A stretch of DNA of 64,000 nt from Toxorhynchites rutilus septentrionalis (GCF_029784135.1 NC_073744.1:11099429-11163428); one strand, 5' to 3'. Positions 10,856-21,829 are shown, counted from the stretch's first letter. A program made the numbers and translations. Notes: generated by a model not told the origin, from the letters alone.

Positions 10856-11480
10856 TAAGCTGAGGTCTTTTACATAACATATCCAGAAATCAGAAATGTG
10901 ATTTTTGTCATTTATGAATTATGATTTTTCAAATTGAACCGATGGTACGATAAATCATTTTTTTGCCCTTTCTTCCAAAAATTACTTTTTCAAAAATTCA
11001 TAACTTTTGAACTAATGGACCGATTCAGGTAATCGCCATATTAAATTGAAGCCAATGGGCAGTCTTATTTAAAACAAAATATTGCACTTGCGATTCCAGC
11101 CGCATATATTTAGTCTAGCTGCATAGAAATATTGAACGAATACTGAAAACAACTTAAGTTTGAAAAATCATAACTCAAAAACTAAAAAGACACTTCATTT
11201 GTTTCGAAATACATTACGTGAAAAAACCTCAGCTTTCAAAAAAAATAAATGTAAAAATATAGCGCCCTCTATCTTCAATCGAAAAAACTATGGAAAACTA
11301 ACACAATCCATAATTACTAAAACGAAAATCCATATTTTTCGCAAGTATGTATATTTTTTCAAAGAAGATCTATCATTGGCTTCAATTTGATATGTCGATT
11401 ATCTGAATCGGTTCAGTTGTTCAAAAGTTATGATTTTTTAGCATGAAATTTCGAAGTATAGTATAGTAAATGTATAGTAT
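10856..11480. mobile_element. Family F MITE relic
   Basis: AT-rich sequence sharing words with 7059-7598 and 15236-15604 (AAGCTGAGG, ATAACTTTTGAACT, AATATAGCGCCCTCTA). 11231-11395 is almost identical to 16513-16677. No coding content is supported. Confidence 0.55.
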
Positions 11481-12054
11481 GTATAGAAAATGAATGCAAT
11501 TTTTCATTCATAGTGAAGAATCATATCGTCTCTTTCGTCTGCAATGTTGTCAGGGCAAAAGTACTTATGAAATCATAAAACGTTGACGTGTACAAGATAT
11601 TGCTACAAAACAAAACACCAACAGAATGCAAAAGATACTGATGTACTATCGTCGGCCACTGAGCGATACTATGCTCAGACACCACTGCGGTGACACCACC
11701 GTGGTGACACCGGCAGTTAGGCGCTAGTTTGCACACGTAACCACTGTGGTTACGGCGGACGGCAAAGTGTTAAAGAATAACTCAAAAAATTGGTGTAACG
11801 TAATGTGTATTGATATAAACTAAATATAAACACTTTTTATGTTTTAAAACTATGGACAAATGTCATACGGTGAGTCAAATATCCTTGTTGTGATGAATGT
11901 CGCATTGAATGTAAATTACTGTATATTCAAAAAGTATACAACAAAAGTAAAAAAGTATTTTACAGATATGTCTGTGAATTTACAAACATATCTGTAAATC
12001 TGGCATCTCTGGTGGTCTGAAAATTTATTGCAAGAAATCCCTTGAAAACGGTGA
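11481..12054. other. No gene; short palindromes
   Basis: The stretch holds clustered GGTGACACC-type words and a 19-bp perfect palindrome at 11736-11754 (arm CGTAACCAC, centre T). Nothing coding is supported. Confidence 0.4.
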
Positions 12055-12590
12055 CCGGAATAAATCGCCACAGTAAACAACTGCAACAGAAACAACCGCT
12101 TAGAAAAAGTGTAGTAGGCTAGAAATATTTGGCGCGGGAAAAACATCATGTGCCTCACATTTCTATTATAAATTTATTCTCTTGTTCTCGTTTTTCGAAA
12201 TTTATTCTGAGGACAATGTAATGGGGACGAAGTCCCCATTTGGCGAGGATAAGGAATCGAGGCGGCCCATGCCGCCAAGATGACGCAATCCGAGTCCACC
12301 GCCGACCCGCCGTCGGAAGCGGCGGTGTCTCGCACGCAAACCTGGGATCCACTGATTGCCCGGTTAGTTTGAAACATAGGATACGATCCTTTAGCAATGT
12401 CCGACCGAGCTCTAGCGAGCGTCGGACGGTATACGTCTGCCCGGGGCGTTACGTTTGCCTGGGGCGATACGTTTGCCCGGTTAATTCTTGTTTTGAAATA
12501 CAATACCGCGCCACAATATTTATAGCCTACTACACATTTTATAAGCGGTGGTTTCTGTTGCAGTCGTTTTCTGTGGCGATTTATTCCGGG
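12055..12590. mobile_element. Element with long (about 84-bp) inverted repeats
   Basis: The arm at 12055-12137 (GAATAAATCGCCACAG, GCAACAGAAAC, GTAGTAGGCT) is the inverted match of 12507-12590. The 370 bp between the arms are much richer in GC than the surroundings and contain three similar GGGCGTTACGTTTGCC-like words at about 12440-12480. This is a foldback-type element or a pair of inverted copies. No target duplication was recognised. Confidence 0.55.
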
Positions 12591-12605
12591 AACCCTTGAA
12601 AACAT

Positions 12606-15235
12606 GCATGAATTTGCTTGAAACTGAAGTGGATTGAGTCCGCACCACAACCACCCATTTTTTTTGAGGCATAAATAGTAAGAAGCTTTATCAAAGGGAT
12701 GCACATTAGCCCGAATTCCCGGAATATCTCGAAGTATTCAAAAGCGATTTCCCTAGAGCACAAAATGCGCGTTCATGGTTTTGGTTGGGTTGGTAGGGAC
12801 GATACGTTTCTCTTTCTCGAAGCAAAACAAAACAAATTGTGAAGCTTGCCAACTGTGTCTAAGCTAACCCCAACTCACGGATGGTGATCGAGTGAAGTCT
12901 ATTAATAGTATGCGATATTCTTAGCTGCCATATTATGAGTGCTCAGGAATATATAATACTGTTTGCCTTTGAGCGGTGTAATTCTTCACCTGAGACAGAT
13001 TTAGAAATCGATTGTTTTGAGTGGGAAATTGTTAATTTAAAACGGAACAAAAATTCCGATAGACGAAGGAAACCCTAAAACCATAATATGATTTCGTTCA
13101 TTTCCCTCGGCCTTCAGCCGAATAATTTATGCCCGGCGCCATTAGCATAGTGCTAATGATAAACATTCGACTGTTAATCAGAATATCAGTGCGAAACGAG
13201 CGGAAGCCTGATCAAACCGGCTTCTGCATACGCATAATCGAACAACGAACACGAGGAGCATGTGGGTGTGTGACGATTATGACGCACGTACGTCATCGTA
13301 TTCAAGGCCAAAAACCAGTGGTTGTGTCGGCTGTTTGTCTACCAACTATGTCACTGAAAATTGGGTCACTGGCAGGCACTCTATATCTTCGCTGTTATAA
13401 TGTCAAATGCGGGTGGGGTTTCACCGTTATTTCCCTCACACGGCTTTCTTCCTATTAAACAAGCAGTGTGCGATCACGATGGAAAATCCTATACTCTGGA
13501 AAATAACCCGCATAGCTGCCCCTAGGGCTGACAGCTGTTGAGAGTAATTTTATCCATAGTGGAGTGGTCTTCTCCATGGAATCCAACCATGTATACAAAC
13601 ATAAAAATGTCGCTTCTGTTGAAGCGAGACATTGCCAGTTATTCCCAGTTTCGCGTGCGCGTGCCGTTACACATCCTCTCCAACCAACTTCGCTCACCCG
13701 CTCCTTCGTTCGCTCAAGAAACAAGCAGCAAATACGCAAATTGTACAATTTTCAGTCATTACGTCATTTTTCACTTTGTTTTGCGGGAGGTCAACTGCTT
13801 AGTTTGCCAAAAATTAGTGAACCATTTCAATTTCGCCAGGCTTACGGTGGCTTCTCCAGTATTTTTCCACTGTCACGCATACATTATCACCATGGAATGA
13901 GAGTGTCCTTTGCACTGGTTCTAAATCGAAACGACACACAGTCAAGGTTTTTCGGGTTTAAATTCGTTACTAGACTTACATAACTTGTCTTGCAAGCATA
14001 ATTTCTATGCTATTGTCGTGTGGTTTGTCGTATTATCGTATCCGGTTGAGATATATTCCTGGAGGCCTATCTTCTTCCAGCACACTTCCACTATCTTCGA
14101 GTCTCCAAGAAGTTTTTCTCTGTATTTTTGCACCTCTTTTATTCACAGTCCACAGATACCTCCGGCACTACTGCAGCGGAATTCTTCCTAGATCGAGATT
14201 CACGGGATCTTGATAACACATTGATTTACTACGCGATATATTCAACAATCTGTCTGAGTCATCAGAAAAGAGAATCCCCGGAAGAAAACCTTCAGAATCT
14301 GGACTAGTATCGCGTCCGTGTCCGTGTCGTCGTCGCAGATCGATTCGCTGGTTCGTTCTGTCAGTCAGCTTCTGTCCATCCAAGCAAAAAAAAAAAATCA
14401 GCGAATCTTTGCGGGACCATCGGTAAAAGGCGAAAAGCGCTCTCCGCTCTCGGAGAAAATCCGACAATTTTTCGCTCTCCCTGCTCCGTTTTATCCATCC
14501 GTTCTTCATTTTGTGGCTGGCGGGAATTTTGCACGCAATCGACCGTGTCTCCGTCACGATACCAGCTGGTGGTTCTCCCGCGGATGTTGGGATTCCTAGT
14601 GAAATCACTGAATTTGAATTTTCTCTATTTTGTTCGAATTGTTTACACAACTGCTTGAACGGAAATTCTAGGTAATTGGGTTTTAGCAATATAGACAATG
14701 GAATGTACAAAGCCAGCATCTCCTTGGGTGGCTTTCGCGCTCCCAGAAAAACTTTTACCGTCTCAACCTAGGTATTCACCCTTATTCTCATTTACGGCCG
14801 TATCCGGATATTCATTCGTCGTTCACGATACGTCGCCATAGAAAAAAAAACTATTCTGAAACACGGCCGTAATATTGGTGTACTAGATTTATTTGGATAA
14901 ACTATATTATCGGCATCGATGGCAAATGTTTACATTTTTACAACTTCAATTGTGGCACACCCAATGTTTAGTGTAACAATATCATACATGGAAAAGCAAA
15001 ATCACATTTAGAGCAACAATCATCATGTGACGGTAATTCAGTCCCTTACCGCTCACATTACGGTCTGCTGCTTCGGTAATTGGTACTATTTATGCACAAC
15101 AATGGCAGCCTCATATCAACAGCCCCGCTGTGTATGACCCAACTGTGGAAAATTCGAACCATAGGAATATTCTCACGCCGAAAAAGGCGACATGTGTATC
15201 GATAAGATAGGAACACTCTTACACCTAAATGGCTA
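12606..15235. other. No recognised gene; relatively GC-rich stretch
   Basis: Both strands have overlapping open frames (for example 13538-13983 plus and 14719-14168 minus, 183 codons), but none shows a domain, a signal peptide or paired splice sites. The region 13650-14600 is less AT-rich than its neighbours and mostly unlike the repeats elsewhere in the window, so it could be host non-coding sequence. I see nothing firm. Confidence 0.35.
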
Positions 15236-15604
15236 CATTCCATGCCAAACCAATACAGTGGTTCTCAGATTTTCGTGAAAATTGGTAGATTTGTTCTTGA
15301 TCGCAAAATATTAGACCCGTATTTTTTTTTTTATTTTTTTCATTGGGATGCCCATTTCTATTTTAGGGTGGTTCGAAAAATCCATTTGTTCGCCTTTTTC
15401 CCAAAAATGATTTTTTTTTAGAAAATTCATAACTTTTGAAATACTGGACCGATTCAGATGATCGATATATCAAATTAAAGCCAATAATCTTTTTTGTAAA
15501 AATATTAGGCTTACCTAAAATTTGGATTTTGTTTTCGTAATTATTGTATTTTTTTAATGTTTTCATGGCTTCGGAATAGAGGGCGCCATATTTTTTTATA
15601 TTTT
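15236..15604 (+). mobile_element. Family F MITE copy
   Basis: It starts with TTCCATGCCAAACC and CAGTGGTTCTCAG and runs through TCGCAAAATATTAGACCCG to AGAGGGCGCCATA. It is collinear with 7060-7330 and 7599-7858 plus 9426-9517. It ends in T-rich DNA into which the next element inserted. Confidence 0.6.
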
Positions 15605-15605
15605 T

Positions 15606-15947
15606 GACGTAGAACTACGTCTTTCATTAAAGGTGCCAAATCAGAAAACAGGTCACGTTTTTATGAAGTAGAGTTAACGTTAATAACTATTTTTGCCGCG
15701 AACGGATTTTGGCGATTTACATACCAAACGAATCAGAAATTCCCTAAGATTTGTTTGATAAGCTATACATTACAATCCCATAGTCTGTATATAGTTTAAA
15801 TTGATGAAAATTGAAAACATTCTCATTTCCTCTTACATTTGTTCTGTCCAGTTGTATGCTTTCCCGAACAGAGCTGTCAATAACGAGCAACTTATCGACG
15901 AGCAACGAAGGGGAAATCGTCAGATGTAAAATCTCCTTGAACGAAGG
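15606..15947 (+). mobile_element. A-family element, 5' fragment
   Basis: It has the 5' palindrome GACGTAGAACTACGTC at 15606-15621 preceded by oligo-T, then about 330 bp identical in order to the 5' part of A3. It stops before the ORF and abuts the 3' end of A2, which points the other way. Confidence 0.65.
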
Positions 15948-16514
15948 AAAAAATTATAGGAGGTTGTGTCCAAGATACGACCGCATTGTGACGTAGAACT
16001 ACGCTGTTATTTTTTATAAGTCGCTTGTTTTTACCTTCGGATATTATTCTATAATGCTGTGAAATTTTAGAAACAACTGCTTAGTAGAATAATCTCTGGA
16101 ACGGTTTTTTCATTGTAGAATCAGTTGACGATAATTGATTGATGATTCATTCTTGCCCTCGCAAAACAATACACTAGCTGATCGTATGTCGCAATTTATT
16201 TCATGTCAATGCATTGGAAATTTACCTCGAACGCTATTCCGGTGGCCTTTTTCGCAATTTACATAGACTCGGCTACAGTCGATTATATACATGTTGCACC
16301 AGCACCATTATTCCACATCTTATAACTACATCAAATTATCTTTGGCACAGCATGGAAACAACAACAACTTTTCAACAATGACAACCGTTGCAAGTATCAA
16401 ATATCATGCTACATGTTATTTAGTATTGCCTCAAAGAAATCGCACCTCTAGACATCGTTCGTACAACGTAAACCAGGCGCCAAACAAGCATTCGCCATAG
16501 CATGCATACAGAGC

Positions 16515-16680
16515 TTTCAAAAAAAATAAATGTAAAAATATAGCGCCCTCTATCTTCAATCGAAAAAACTTTGGAAAACTAACACAATCCATAATTACTA
16601 AAACGAAAATCCATATTTTTCGCAAGTATGTATATTTTTTCAAAGAAGATCTATCATTGGCTTCAATTTGATATGCATAC
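16515..16680 (+). mobile_element. Family F fragment inserted in A2
   Basis: It is absent from A1 and A3. It is flanked by 16-bp direct repeats AGCATGCATACAGAGC at 16499-16514 and 16681-16696. It is almost identical to 11231-11395, so the copy is recent. Confidence 0.65.
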
Positions 16681-17152
16681 AGCATGCATACAGAGCCATA
16701 CATTGGTGGCTTTAAACTACCAGAAATATAAACACTTCTCATCATTTTGCGCTATTCTCAAAAGAAACGCTTCTGTTAATATTACTGGCCTTGAGAAAAG
16801 TTGCATTACTTTCTCATGCTTGAGAGAAGCTCAGCTGTCATCCTTAGTGGAGGAAGTTTTGTTACTGGCAAGCGGAACCTAATCACATACAAAATTCCAG
16901 AACGACATTCACTTTCTTGGTGACTAAACAAGCGAAATAAACTCTTTTCGTTAATAACAACTTCGAAAATAGTAGCAATGCTTCATTATGATCAATTTAG
17001 CGCAAATGCAATCCTAGTTGAAGGCAGTTTTGCGACTGGCACGCGAATCCAAATAACTTATAACATCCCAGTAAGACATTCAAGATGCTTGATATTCCCC
17101 AAATATTTTTTTTGGCACACAACCTTAACACCTGCTTCGCTATAACGTCAGT

Positions 17153-17506
17153 TTAATGCATTGATGCATTCTCATAGGCACCAACGAAGCCCTTATGATG
17201 ACGGAAAACAAACAATGTTAACTGCTTGGAAAAAGACTGAATAAGGCCACACAGCTTGTACTCTGATGTAACACCCATCGATGCGAATTCGCTGATGAGT
17301 TTGTCAAGAGCGACCACCTTCGCCACCAGCGGGGGGAGCTTGATTTTGGTTGCTGCCTGCGTAACTGCGTTTACATTTTCGACCGACGCGCCGAAATCGC
17401 CATTGCGTGCATCATTAGATGACGCTTGTCTCGGAATTTTATTGCCACTGGCAATGCGTTCGTTTTTTACAGAGCTCGAGCCTGCCTTCCTCTTCTTCTT
17501 GCTCAT
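17153..17506 (-). CDS. A-family ORF, 117 codons, possibly a captured LINE ORF1 start
   Basis: Starts at ATG 17506 with a Lys-rich segment (MSKKKRKAGSSS), then a Ser/Asn-rich stretch, VENVNAVTQAATKIKLPP at about residues 42-59, LDKLISEFASMGVTSEYKL at about 67-85, and a hydrophobic end (TLFVFRHHKGFVGA). The frame is uninterrupted. Relative to A3 it lacks about 26 internal codons. The block KLPP...LDxLIxExASMGVxxEYKL resembles the part of Jockey-type LINE ORF1 (gag-like) proteins just before the nucleic-acid-binding region; this is recognised from memory and not certain. Upstream on the sense strand are a TATA-like GAGTATAAA and an initiator-like TCATTC. If the assignment holds, the element captured the promoter and start of a LINE. 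It has no zinc knuckle, so ORF1 function is unlikely. Confidence 0.45.
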   Translation of the reverse strand: MSKKKRKAGSSSVKNERIASGNKIPRQASSNDARNGDFGASVENVNAVTQAATKIKLPPLVAKVVALDKLISEFASMGVTSEYKLCGLIQSFSKQLTLFVFRHHKGFVGAYENASMH

Positions 17507-18149
17507 CGCACACTACGCGAAGCGTCCAGTTTATGACGCGGAAAGAAGAACACACGATACGAATAACGCGAAAAACGAACAGAAAAATCAAACGACGATT
17601 TCCAAGTTGGATTACCACTGGTGGGGTCCAATCATAGATCGAAGCGCAGCGAAAGCAAAGTGAACTGGATTGCTCAACAGTCCGATGCCGAATGGAAGTT
17701 TGCCTCAGCGAGATCCACTGTTTATACTCTAGTCAAGTATTCCCCTTAATTTTTCTACTTTTCCTTTGTTCACGGAGACTTTAAATCCTACGATTTCCCC
17801 TCGTCGTCGATAAGTTGCTCGTTATTGACAGCTTTGTTCGGGAAAGCACACAAATGGACAGAACAAATGTAGGGGAAAATAGAAAAGCTTAAAGTTTTCA
17901 TGAATTTTAACCATTTACAAACCCGGGGATTCTAATGTATAACATATCAAACAAATCTTACGGTATTTCCGATTCGTTTAGTATGTAAATCACCAAAATC
18001 CGTTCACGGCAAAAATAGTTATTAATGTTAACTTTATTTCATAAAAACGTGACCTGTTTTCTGATTTGGCCCCCTCATGAAAGACGTAGTTCTACGTCAA
18101 AAAAGAAGAACGAAGGGGAATATTTGCCTAGAGTATAAACAGTGAATCT

Positions 18150-18770
18150 TGCTGACTTCATTCTTCGTCAGGACACCGACTGGACAACTAGTGATGTCTA
18201 AATTTTTCATTTATTCGATTATCGATTAATCGTTGGGGCATTTTTCAATATCCGATTCATTCGAATAATTATCTTTCAATATTCGATAAATCGAGCGAAT
18301 ATTTATTTCTTGTAATGATCACGTATCACGTTGTCTTTCTGGTCTATCGGGTTGTCAATGTGACATGGTTGGATACAAAATGTTGGATAAAAAAAATTAA
18401 CTCTTAACCTAAAAATGCATTAACCTTGAGAAAGATCCCTTTTTTATTAATCGCGATTACTGTGATAATTATTCGATGTATTCATATTTTGATTTGCAAT
18501 TATTCGATACAAAATTACTCGATTATGATTTCAGATATTCGATTATTTAAATTAATCGAACGATTAACCGACGTCTCTATGGACAACACCGTTGCTGGGC
18601 GAGCTGGACGGCGAGGGATCGAATGTCTTTCTCAAGGCAATGAGGATGGAGGAGTAATATGAGGAAATATAGAATAGAGTTTTCCAAAGGCCTTTTTGAA
18701 GGCTAGAGATGAATGAACTGAAGAAGTTTAAAGTCTCTTTAATTCTTCAAGGAAACGAAGGAAAGGCAAA
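18150..18770 (+). mobile_element. Hairpin-tailed retroposon, longer copy
   Basis: Its body (GGACACCGACTGGACAAC, then GAGCTGGACGGCGAGGGATC) and its tail (GATGAATGAACTG...AGTTTAAAGTCTCTTTAA) match, in order, the reverse of 21161-21364. The body word also occurs in B1 (about 24755-24810) and B3 (about 33145-33210). The hAT MITE at 18189-18579 interrupts it. One frame reads TTSLLGELDGEGS and ends EE-stop, so the body may be the C-terminal end of a LINE protein. This is an inference. Confidence 0.5.
18189..18579. mobile_element. hAT-type MITE, 391 bp
   Basis: The ends TAGTGATGTC and GACGTCTCTA are inverted (TAG-A/T-GA-Y-GTC), with an 8-bp target duplication TGGACAAC at 18181-18188 and 18580-18587. 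The uninterrupted target (GACTGGACAACATCG) can be read in reverse in the retroposon at 21161-21364. The interior is packed with ATTCGAT/ATCGATTAATCG words, probable subterminal transposase-binding motifs. It does not code. Confidence 0.8.
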
Positions 18771-19319
18771 CTTTCAGTATCATTCTAGTTACGAAACAAT
18801 GAACATCGCTTCTTCTTCCTTGTTTTGCGCCATCACATGTCTTCGTTTCGGACTGAGCTGTGTATGCGACCAAATTACTTACTCTTTGATGACTCTGGCA
18901 TTGCAATCATTGCATCAAACTGACGCCATTAATGTTTTGAGCTACACAATTGTGTGGGTATATTTGCGCTAGCGTATTAGTAATGAATCTCTGCTGAGGC
19001 AAATATTCAGTATTTTTCCAAGCAGTGAACATTGTTTGTTTTCTGTCATCATAAAGGCTTCGTTGGTGCCTTTGACATTGCATCAATGTATTGAACTGAC
19101 GCTATGATGAAGCAGGTGTTAAGATTGTTCACCAAAAAAAAAGACGGGTGGGTAATGTCGGGGACATAACCGGAGTGACGTAGGACTATACAAAGGAGAC
19201 AGCTTTTGTTAAATATGTATTTTAAATATATTGTTTTATTTTCTTCTCCTACGTGAAAACCTACCTATCTACCTGAAAAATGGATTAGTTTACTGTTTTC
19301 TCTTTATGAATATGTTGAT

Positions 19320-19335
19320 GGTTCTGAAAAGAACC
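19320..19335 (-). terminator. Histone mRNA 3' stem-loop relic (C1, first H2A)
   Basis: Minus-strand GGTTCTTTTCAGAACC gives a perfect 6-bp stem with the TTTC loop, the exact shape of the animal histone 3' processing element. It follows the first H2A relic. Confidence 0.85.
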
Positions 19336-19805
19336 TTTGGTGTTGTGTTTTTGTTATCACTCGATATTCCCATCTTGTTCGGTTAAACCTTCCTGTTTAG
19401 CTATTGCGTTTGCCACTCGCCACAGCTTTCACAGTTGGAAAATTTCTTCCCATCCAGCTTGTGACATGTTGTTCAGTAAATTACATTTAATGCGACGTGC
19501 CGGAGAAACACTTTGCCACTCACTGAAACTAATTGTTGCCTTGATGAGCGCCGAACCGAAGCTGCTCTGTTCTTGATGCGGGTTTTCTGATTGTCGTGAG
19601 CAGTTATGCAAGCCAACTCGAGCACTCCGACGGCCGAAACTCTATAATCGCTGTTAGGTATACTGGTGCTCCGGCGCCAATCCGTTCGGCCTATTTACCC
19701 TTGCGGAGCAATCAGTGAATGCGACCAACAAGGAACTGGAAACCTGCACGGTTCGAGTGAGACTTTGCCTTTCCCTTAACTTGTCCTCCTTTGTTACGTC
19801 CACGA
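19336..19805 (-). pseudogene. Histone H2A pseudogene (C1, first copy)
   Basis: From about 19804 the minus strand reads [20 protein letters not shown], then FQFLVGRIH, a stop where Arg is expected, LLRKGK, a stop where Tyr is expected, and AERIGAGAPVYL. These match, in order, the N-terminal tail and first helices of H2A. After VYLTAIIEF the frame shifts. The start codon is lost. H2A normally has about 124 residues; about 75 are recognisable. Upstream (minus) a TATAAAA lies near 19885, and the stem-loop is downstream, so the copy derives from genomic DNA with its promoter rather than from processed mRNA. Confidence 0.85.
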
Positions 19806-20042
19806 TGCCGATGCCGTACAACCACACGGGTTTACGGTTTGAAAGAAAATAAGATATTTTTTTGGGGTCCGCGTGTTTTATACTCTAGCGGTACACACTC
19901 ACAGGATAGAGACAAATCGGCAGACTCAGCCAGAGGGGCGAATACAACGAGACGAACGAATGAGCGTTAAAAGGAAGCGATGGCAAAAATATACATTCAT
20001 TACGATTTGTTCGCTCGTTGGATTCACATGCAGGCTAAAAAG

Positions 20043-20058
20043 GGTCCTTTTCAGGATC
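20043..20058 (+). terminator. Histone-type stem-loop on the opposite strand (C1)
   Basis: GGTCCTTTTCAGGATC forms a 6-bp stem (one G-T pair) with a TTTC loop on the plus strand. In insect clusters H2A and H2B are divergent, so this may mark the lost 3' end of a divergent H2B gene. The preceding frame (around ATG 19979, reading AKxYIHYD) is not recognisable as H2B, so the gene identity is not supported. Confidence 0.55.
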
Positions 20059-20622
20059 ACAAAATTATCTTCAATCTAAAAGTTTATTGTTTTGTTATCA
20101 CTCGATATCCCCATCTTGTTCGGCTAAACCTTTCTGTTTAGCGATTGCATTTGCCACTCGCCACAGCTTTCACAGTTGGAAAATTTCTTCCCATCCAGCT
20201 TGTGACATATTTTACAGTAAATTACATTCAATGGCACGTCGCATTACCACCGCTCAGTATCGGATTTTAACCTATAATTGAACATTTGCGATGACAGTGG
20301 TACAGTGTCTACTTTCAATGTGGGGTCATAATTTGGACCCCGAACTCTATGTTTACAAAAATGTCCAATTAAATATGTCGCATTACAGGTCCGTCCAATT
20401 AGCTAAATGTCGAGATAAGTGTAAATTACTGTACTTTCAATCTAGAAGCAATTTAAGAATTGGTGAAAATCAATAAGCTCAGAACAACTGCCAAATTCAC
20501 ATACTCATCATATCCTAGCAAACAAATTATGAAAAAATCAATTTGTGTTTTATTATTATTTTGGATATTGTTTTAGAAAGCATTGAACTGTATTTCCTAA
20601 ACTCTTTTTTGGAAGGTTTAAT

Positions 20623-20638
20623 GGCCCTGAAAAGCGCC
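20623..20638 (-). terminator. Histone stem-loop relic (C1, second H2A)
   Basis: Minus-strand GGCGCTTTTCAGGGCC has the canonical loop and a 6-bp stem with one mismatch. It lies after the second H2A relic. Confidence 0.75.
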
Positions 20639-21081
20639 TTGTTTTATGGAATGGTTCCAATTTAGAAAACTTAGTACTCGTGGTTTTGAAAAAAACCATT
20701 TCGAACGCCCTCGATGCCGCCTTGTTCTGGATTTGCCACCAAAGCAGTTTGTATAAAGAACAAACTTTTTTCTTCTGCTACCTGATGCCGTTTTGCGATT
20801 GCGTTTGCCACTCGCCACTCGCTGCAACTGCCTGTTGTCTTGATGTCCACCGAACCGAATGTGTTTTGTTCCGAATGTGGGTTTTCTTATCGTTGCGAGC
20901 AGCTTTGCCAGCTAACTCGATCACTTCGGCGGCCGAAACTATATAACGCCGGCTAGGTGGACTGGTGCACTGGTACTAACGCGCTCGGCCTAGCTATCCT
21001 TGCGGGGAACTCCAGATCAACACGGTTCGAGCGGGATTTTGCCTTTCCCTTCACTTTTCCTCCTTTACCATGTCCAGACAT
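20639..21081 (-). pseudogene. Histone H2A pseudogene (C1, second copy)
   Basis: ATG at 21081 opens MSGHGKGGKVKGKAKSRSNR, the H2A N-terminus with one substitution. A small deletion then shifts the frame. AERV, APVHLAGVI and, in a third frame, AEVIELAGKAARNDKKTHI are still readable, corresponding to the centre of the histone fold. The C-terminal docking region is too diverged to call. Frameshifts and stops make it non-functional. Two adjacent H2A relics per element suggest that a tandem pair, or a duplication, was captured. Confidence 0.85.
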
Positions 21082-21160
21082 GGCTGCTTGGGTTGGTTTG
21101 TTGATGTGTTGTGATGCGAACCGATGTGGTGTACGGTTTGAATGAGAATGATCGTTACGG

Positions 21161-21364
21161 AAGGAAGGAAGGTCTTGTATTATAGAGACTTTAAACTTTT
21201 GCAGTTCATTCGTCTCTAGCCTTGAGAAAGGCCCTTTGAAAACTCTACTCTATTTACTCCAGCGCTACCACCTCCACCCTCTTGCCTTGAGAAAGGCACT
21301 CGATCCCTCGCCGTCCAGCTCGTCCAGCAACGATGTTGTCCAGTCGGTGTCCACACAAAGAATG
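21161..21364 (-). mobile_element. Hairpin-tailed retroposon, 204 bp
   Basis: It is flanked by a 12-bp target duplication TGATCGTTACGG (21149-21160 and 21365-21376) and is absent at the same place in C2 and C3. On the minus strand the order is GGACACCGACTGG, GAGCTGGACGGCGAGGGATC, GAGACGAATGAACTG, AGTTTAAAGTCTCT and a tail with AAGGAAGGAAGG in reverse. It gives the fullest view of this family's 3' end. Confidence 0.8.
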
Positions 21365-21829
21365 TGATCGTTACGGCAGCGGAGCGGGGATTTTTAAGCT
21401 GACTGGCTGGCTCGAGAATTACGCATGTGTGAAACGGCGACCAATGTTCCGTTCATTTTTTTCTTTTTCTATTCCAATCGTGCTTCATTCTATTTCGCTG
21501 CTGCTCTGGTTGCCCGTTTTGGTCGGTACGATTTGAGGAGCACGAAATGGACCAATCAAAAATGGGCACATAGTGCATTTTGACAATGCTTGATATTTCA
21601 CAATTATTCAATTATTTATCTCAAGAAAAATGAAATGTTATTCGTTATGATAGATGCGTAGATATATTTCCTATCAATTGATGCAAAAACCTTTGCGATC
21701 TATTGAGAAATGCTCGAGTTATAAGCGTTCCAAATCTTGCATTTTTTCCTACTTGTTCAGTGCCTAGATTTCCATTTCACCCCCTATATCTTCCGGTTAG
21801 ACGTAGTCCTACGTCAAAAAGTATTCGGA

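Larger units (their letters stand above)
15948..18102 (-). mobile_element. Element A2: palindrome-ended (Helentron-like), carries an open frame
   Basis: The 5' palindrome GACGTAGTTCTACGTC lies at 18083-18098 (minus orientation) with oligo-T outside. The 3' end (a TAG-type inverted repeat, spacer and TATAATTTTTT) lies at 15948-15990. It is collinear with A3. Internal parts in element order are a 5' leader, a TATA promoter, the ORF at 17506-17153 and a 1.2-kb 3' tail. A 166-bp piece of family F is inserted at 16515-16680. Confidence 0.7.
18108..19133 (+). mobile_element. A-family fragment broken by other insertions
   Basis: 18108-18150 matches the A promoter (AGAGTATAAACAGTG). 19015-19133 matches the end of the A ORF and beyond (CCAAGCAGTGAACATTGTTTG, TGAAGCAGG). 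Between lie a hairpin-tailed retroposon and a hAT MITE. The right end was then used as target by element C1 (oligo-A at 19134). Confidence 0.55.
19139..21817 (-). mobile_element. Element C1: palindrome-ended (Helentron-like) carrying H2A relics
   Basis: Minus orientation. The 5' palindrome GACGTAGTCCTACGTC lies at 21800-21815, with oligo-A outside on the plus strand (oligo-T in element sense). The 3' end at 19139-19190 reads, in element sense, TAGTCCTACGTCAC, then GGTTATGTCCCC with a small hairpin ATGTC/GACAT, then CCCACCCGTCTT and oligo-T. C2 and C3 have the same ends and order. Two H2A relics lie in sense orientation, each followed by a histone stem-loop; a third stem-loop faces the other way. 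Confidence 0.75.

Noticed and set aside
14168..14719. 183-codon minus-strand frame
   Set aside because: No domain, no signal peptide, no supporting splice sites, and overlapping frames on the plus strand are equally open.
21113..21150. H4-like RTDVVYGL reading in C elements (also about 38160 and 55820)
   Set aside because: Only about eight residues match, with no H4 sequence before or after; probably part of the H2A upstream region.
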